A stretch of 8,772 nt of DNA, taken from the NCBI GenBank assembly GCA_030635485.1, contig DAOVYS010000098.1:1-8772 (forward strand), in the 5' to 3' direction. Of this stretch, positions 5,953 through 8,772 are shown piece by piece. Numbering within the stretch: position 1 is the first letter of the stretch; the number at the start of each line of letters is the position of its first letter. The DNA is from Pseudomonadota bacterium. GTDB taxonomy: Bacteria > Desulfobacterota > Desulfobulbia > Desulfobulbales > DAOVYS01. The position numbers were made by a program, and so were the translations under genes. The notes beneath the pieces were generated by a model. That model saw nothing but the letters and a program-made list of their open reading frames with translations, searched no databases and had not been told where the DNA came from.

Positions 5953-8320
5953 CGACCGTCATGGCTTCAGGACCGTCAAAGACAGAATTCGGTGAGGCGT
6001 TGCGCAATTCCAGATCAATGGTTCCCTCATAATCATCCAGGCCTTCTTGAAAGACCATCTTGACCCGGGGATCAACCGGTGTTAAAACCGGCGCTTCATT
6101 GGAATAGTCGGAAAAGCCGAAGATGTTATGGGCCCGCAACCGGTAGTAGTAGTTGGTCCCATCGTTGAGATCGCTCTGGCTGTAGCTTGCGGCATCCCCG
6201 GAAATGGTATTGTCGATCAGCACCCAGTCACCGTCATCTCCGACCTTGCGCTCCAGATAAAGCGAACCGACTGTTGCCGGATCGGCAGTATTGGTCCAAT
6301 AGAGTTCAACATCGGTATAATAGGTGGCAATACCGGTTAAATCAATCGGGGCGCTGGGCGGATCCCCGGAAATCGTCTCAAAGGGACAATTCACCACCGT
6401 TCCGTAGAACGGAATTTCCACAAGATAGATGTTTTCAGGAATGGCAAAGACATCGGACTCCGTGTTTTCGCCGACCCCTGTCACATGATCCACCAGGTTG
6501 CCATCAGCATCATGGGTGCCGGTGATAACAGTACGGATATCAAGGTGGGCCGGATTTTCACCTTCAGCCGGAAAGACCTGGATCCACTTGAACTGCTGAA
6601 TGCTGGAGCTGTACAGGGTCCAGGGCTTTTCATCGTCGGCCGGACGGGCCCAGGCGCCCCAACTTCCTTCACCCATATACAACGTCCCATTGACATCATC
6701 CCGGATGTAATCCTGGAAGCAGCCGTCCTCCTGGACACCTGGAGCAATCTCCTCACAGGTCCGGATAGGGAAGGTGATCTTGTTCATGTGGGAATCATTG
6801 TCAAAACCAATATCAACGCCGTACTGGTAATACAGCTCGGCCCAGGGATCCAGATAGTAGTTTTCAGGCTTTCCAGAGGTATGGGGACGAATGGGTTTGT
6901 GGTGGATAGCCGACAGGAAGGTGTACTCTCCGCCGGCGGCCAGTTCCTCTTCCAGCCACACCGTCTGCCGGGCATGGGCATCTTCAAAGCCGTTTCTGGC
7001 CAGGCAGGAATTCAGTATTACAACCTTTAACAGGTTGCCGGCAATGGAGCGGCTGTAGTAGGTGTAGTCGGCCGACTGCTCAGGATCATCGTTGCCGGTC
7101 CCAAAGAGGCGGTAGAGCTGTTCAAAGTCACCGTCTTCATGGTTCCCGTGAACCGGCAGAATGGGAAACAGCCGGCCGTCTTCCGTTATGGTGAGGGTCG
7201 CCCAGTCGGTGAGCCACTGCTGCCAGTAGGCATCGTTGGTCCCGTCGCCACTGTTAAAGTCGCCGCCATAAAGGATAAAGAGCGGCCGCAGCTTGGGAAC
7301 CATCCGGTTGGACTGCAGTCCGGCAAGATAGGCCTGCCCGGAACTCTTGGTATCGCCGCCGGAAATAAAAGTAAAGGGCTGCGGGCTGTCCGGAGCGGTC
7401 CTGAACCACATCCGCCGGCTCACCGTCTCGCTATCCTTGATGACAAAGTAGTAAGCAGTATCAGGCAACAGGCCGGTCAGTTTGGCAAAATGGTTATTCA
7501 TGCCCCGGTACTCATCAACACGGGTCGGCGCCTGGGAATGGGGATACTGCTCATAGTTGGCGCCGAAATCCTCGGCGCCGTAGTGGACCACCGGGTTGCC
7601 GCCCCGCAGTTGATCCCAGGCAATCAGCATGGTGGTTGCCGGGTCGTCATTCCAGACCAGGCGGTACTTGTCGTTGGAAGGGGCGGTCTGTTCGCCGATA
7701 AAGGTTACCAGCAGGGTTGGAGCGAGTTCCACTTCACCTTCAAAAGATTCAGCTGTCCGGGTTCCTTCACCTTCGAGAATAAAGGCCAGGGCATTGCTCT
7801 CGGCCCAACCGGAGCGGTTGACGATTTCCTGAACCACGGCGGCGAGGTCCGGAGTCCGCTGGTTCTCACCGGCCTCGTGTTCCAATGTCCAGTCCGGAAT
7901 GTCCGCCCATTGCACCGAGGCGTTGGTCCGGTCCCGGGACGAAATATTGTAATCGATATTATCATAGGTTGCGGCATCATCAGTAGCCTCTCCGGAGATG
8001 GTCACCTGAAAAGGATTGTGGTTCTTGTCATTTTCATCGCAGGCAAACTGGATATAGGCTGCGACGATTTGCGTCCCCTGGGGAACATCAACGTTGGCGA
8101 AGCGAACACCGATGGTCTGGGGCGTACCTGCATGGTCCTCGGTGATTTCCAAGTCCGAGCTGTCAATATCCATGACGCCCGAACCATCGTCGCCTTCCTC
8201 GGCGTCATCAGCGGAGGCCACTACGGGAAACATCAGAGTTTCCTTGGCCATGGCCGGTATGGATCCACAAAATCCGACCAGAAAAAATAACACAAATAAA
8301 AATAGCCATGATCTATTCAT
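5942..8320 (-). CDS. Secreted multidomain metallophosphoesterase, truncated at its C-terminus
   Basis: The protein has 792 residues. A Sec signal peptide spans 1-25 (hydrophobic core, then AMA before KE). Residues 29-207 form a DNRLRE-like beta-sandwich module (TIGVRFANVDVPQG, RTPDLAAVVQEIVNRSGWA). Residues 216-308 are a purple-acid-phosphatase-type N-domain. Residues 313 to about 640 are a calcineurin-like phosphoesterase core: GGDTK (321-325), GGDFNSGDG (352-360), GNHE (392-395), HHKP (473-476) and NDSH (508-511) in place of the usual GHxH. Residues 654-748 are a fibronectin type III domain. Residues 755-790 begin another DNRLRE-like domain (VFQEG, then LELRNASPNS), which breaks off. The start at 8320 was chosen over an ATG at 8362 because of the strong upstream ribosome binding site and the immediate signal peptide. 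The product is probably exported and hydrolyses a phosphate ester outside the cytoplasm; the substrate is unknown. It follows the cohesin-like gene closely and probably shares its transcript. Confidence 0.82.
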   Translation of the reverse strand: MNRSWLFLFVLFFLVGFCGSIPAMAKETLMFPVVASADDAEEGDDGSGVMDIDSSDLEITEDHAGTPQTIGVRFANVDVPQGTQIVAAYIQFACDENDKNHNPFQVTISGEATDDAATYDNIDYNISSRDRTNASVQWADIPDWTLEHEAGENQRTPDLAAVVQEIVNRSGWAESNALAFILEGEGTRTAESFEGEVELAPTLLVTFIGEQTAPSNDKYRLVWNDDPATTMLIAWDQLRGGNPVVHYGAEDFGANYEQYPHSQAPTRVDEYRGMNNHFAKLTGLLPDTAYYFVIKDSETVSRRMWFRTAPDSPQPFTFISGGDTKSSGQAYLAGLQSNRMVPKLRPLFILYGGDFNSGDGTNDAYWQQWLTDWATLTITEDGRLFPILPVHGNHEDGDFEQLYRLFGTGNDDPEQSADYTYYSRSIAGNLLKVVILNSCLARNGFEDAHARQTVWLEEELAAGGEYTFLSAIHHKPIRPHTSGKPENYYLDPWAELYYQYGVDIGFDNDSHMNKITFPIRTCEEIAPGVQEDGCFQDYIRDDVNGTLYMGEGSWGAWARPADDEKPWTLYSSSIQQFKWIQVFPAEGENPAHLDIRTVITGTHDADGNLVDHVTGVGENTESDVFAIPENIYLVEIPFYGTVVNCPFETISGDPPSAPIDLTGIATYYTDVELYWTNTADPATVGSLYLERKVGDDGDWVLIDNTISGDAASYSQSDLNDGTNYYYRLRAHNIFGFSDYSNEAPVLTPVDPRVKMVFQEGLDDYEGTIDLELRNASPNSVFDGPEAMTVDAV

Positions 8321-8332
8321 TTCTCTTCCTCT
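8321..8332 (-). promoter_or_regulatory. Ribosome binding site of the secreted phosphoesterase gene
   Basis: On the minus strand AGAGGAAGAGAA directly precedes the ATG at 8320 and offers an AGAGGA Shine-Dalgarno at good spacing. It decides the start. The in-frame ATG at 8362 would overlap the upstream gene and place 14 charged residues before the signal peptide. Confidence 0.65.
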
Positions 8333-8334
8333 AG

Positions 8335-8772
8335 TTAGTGTTTGTCCTTTCCGGAAGGCCATGATCTGCCTTTCTCCTGATTCCCATCAGTCCGACAAGG
8401 CCGGAGCCGAGCATCCAGACTGCTGCGGGAAACCGGTACCGGGTTGACATCAACGCCGGCTGTACCAAGAGAATCAATATCAATTGCATCGCCCAAGCCA
8501 TCACCCAAATCAACACAGGCGAATTCCAAAGCGCTGTTGCCCACGGCAAGACCGTCAAAGATGATCGTGGCCAGGGTAAAGGAATCAGACTGGCCGGAAA
8601 GATCCAACATGTAAGACACCTCGGCCAGGTTGACGGTACCGAAACCGTCATCGCCATTGCTCCAATCCTCTGCGTCGTCCGAAATTATACCCAAACCGTC
8701 ATAGAGGGTATAACTGTTGAAGCTTAGCACGAATTCGTCATATGTGACGTCAAGGTCGAACGTGGCAAGATC
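8335..8772 (-). CDS. Cohesin-like surface protein, 5' end outside the window, apparent frameshift before its VPLPA-CTERM signal
   Basis: The frame is open to the window edge, so the start lies beyond 8772. The visible part begins DLATFDLDVTYDEFVLSF and continues with DWSNGDDGFGTVNLAEVSYM and SDSFTLATIIFDGLAVGNSALEF. This matches the strand pattern of cohesin domains: a D-x-x-YDxxVLxF strand early and F-x-LATI-x-F-x-GLxxG late. The frame reaches NPVPV and then gives an unlikely tail (SRSSLDARL onward) to a TAA at 8335. Moving by one base at the GGGAAA run (8427-8432) gives instead a VPVPAA...WMLGSG sorting helix ending in RRK and a stop at 8331. The intact product would therefore be exported, cut by an exosortase-type enzyme and anchored or released at the surface. 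The single-base shift may be a sequencing error, phase variation or gene decay. Confidence 0.75.
   Translation of the reverse strand, partial: DLATFDLDVTYDEFVLSFNSYTLYDGLGIISDDAEDWSNGDDGFGTVNLAEVSYMLDLSGQSDSFTLATIIFDGLAVGNSALEFACVDLGDGLGDAIDIDSLGTAGVDVNPVPVSRSSLDARLRPCRTDGNQEKGRSWPSGKDKH
8370..8429 (-). other. VPLPA/PEP-CTERM-type sorting signal, out of frame with the cohesin-like gene
   Basis: This frame reads PAAVWMLGSGLVGLMG followed by IRRK. It is a proline-containing motif (VPVPAA when joined across the shift), a short transmembrane helix with a GSGL core, and a basic end. That is the three-part layout of exosortase sorting tags, closest to the VPLPA-CTERM type. Twelve more residues follow before the TAG at 8331-8333. 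The motif is too specific to arise by chance in a wrong frame exactly at the end of a secreted-protein gene, so the shift is real in the given sequence. Confidence 0.8.

Noticed and set aside
7139..8290. Plus-strand open frame of 383 codons
   Set aside because: It lies wholly opposite the secreted phosphoesterase gene, has no recognisable motifs, and its composition is what a reverse-strand shadow of a GC-rich coding frame gives.
8320..8362. Upstream ATG at 8362 as start of the secreted phosphoesterase
   Set aside because: It would overlap the preceding gene and add MAFRKGQ... before the signal peptide. The ATG at 8320 has a strong ribosome binding site and leads straight into the signal sequence.

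Overview
Every gene I can support in this window lies on the minus strand, so gene order runs from high to low coordinates. The organism looks like a Gram-negative, probably a deltaproteobacterium in the broad sense (Desulfobacterota/Desulfuromonadota-like) or a similar environmental proteobacterium. The evidence is a VPLPA/PEP-CTERM-type sorting signal (exosortase systems are Gram-negative), a cohesin/dockerin/metallophosphoesterase secreted-protein set, a phosphatidylserine decarboxylase and an Lgt-type membrane enzyme. The assignment to phylum is inference. No rRNA, tRNA, CRISPR array or transposase gene is visible.

Region A (8772 to about 4768) is a secreted, surface-protein cluster. It starts with the C-terminal part of a cohesin-like protein whose C-terminal sorting signal is in the wrong frame by one base (8335-8772). 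About 10-14 bases further on, behind a clear ribosome binding site, comes a large exported metallophosphoesterase with accessory beta-sandwich and fibronectin domains (5942-8320). This gene stops abruptly inside a second DNRLRE-like domain. In another frame, at the same point, an ORF continues with the C-terminal half of a different metallophosphoesterase, then a dockerin with two calcium loops, a purple-acid-phosphatase N-domain, and what looks like a phosphoesterase C-terminal tail without its catalytic core (4768-5952). The region therefore reads as one or more giant modular phosphoesterases that lost pieces, or as an assembly that collapsed related modules. A cohesin with a membrane/surface sorting signal next to a dockerin-bearing phosphoesterase suggests a cell-surface complex.

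Region B (4683 to 198) is a tight three-gene operon: an 800-residue protein that I cannot assign (2281-4683), a phosphatidylserine decarboxylase with a readable catalytic triad and self-cleavage site (1270-2271), and a divergent prolipoprotein diacylglyceryl transferase-like membrane protein (198-1253). The gaps are 9 and 16 bases. Two partners act on membrane phospholipid or lipid transfer, so the 800-residue protein may also work in envelope lipid chemistry; this is inference from context only.

Region C (1-197) is downstream of the operon and non-coding. It holds a long imperfect stem-loop (31-71), a second small hairpin (19-31) and an 8-bp tandem repeat (143-174). It looks like an interspersed structured repeat rather than an ordinary terminator.
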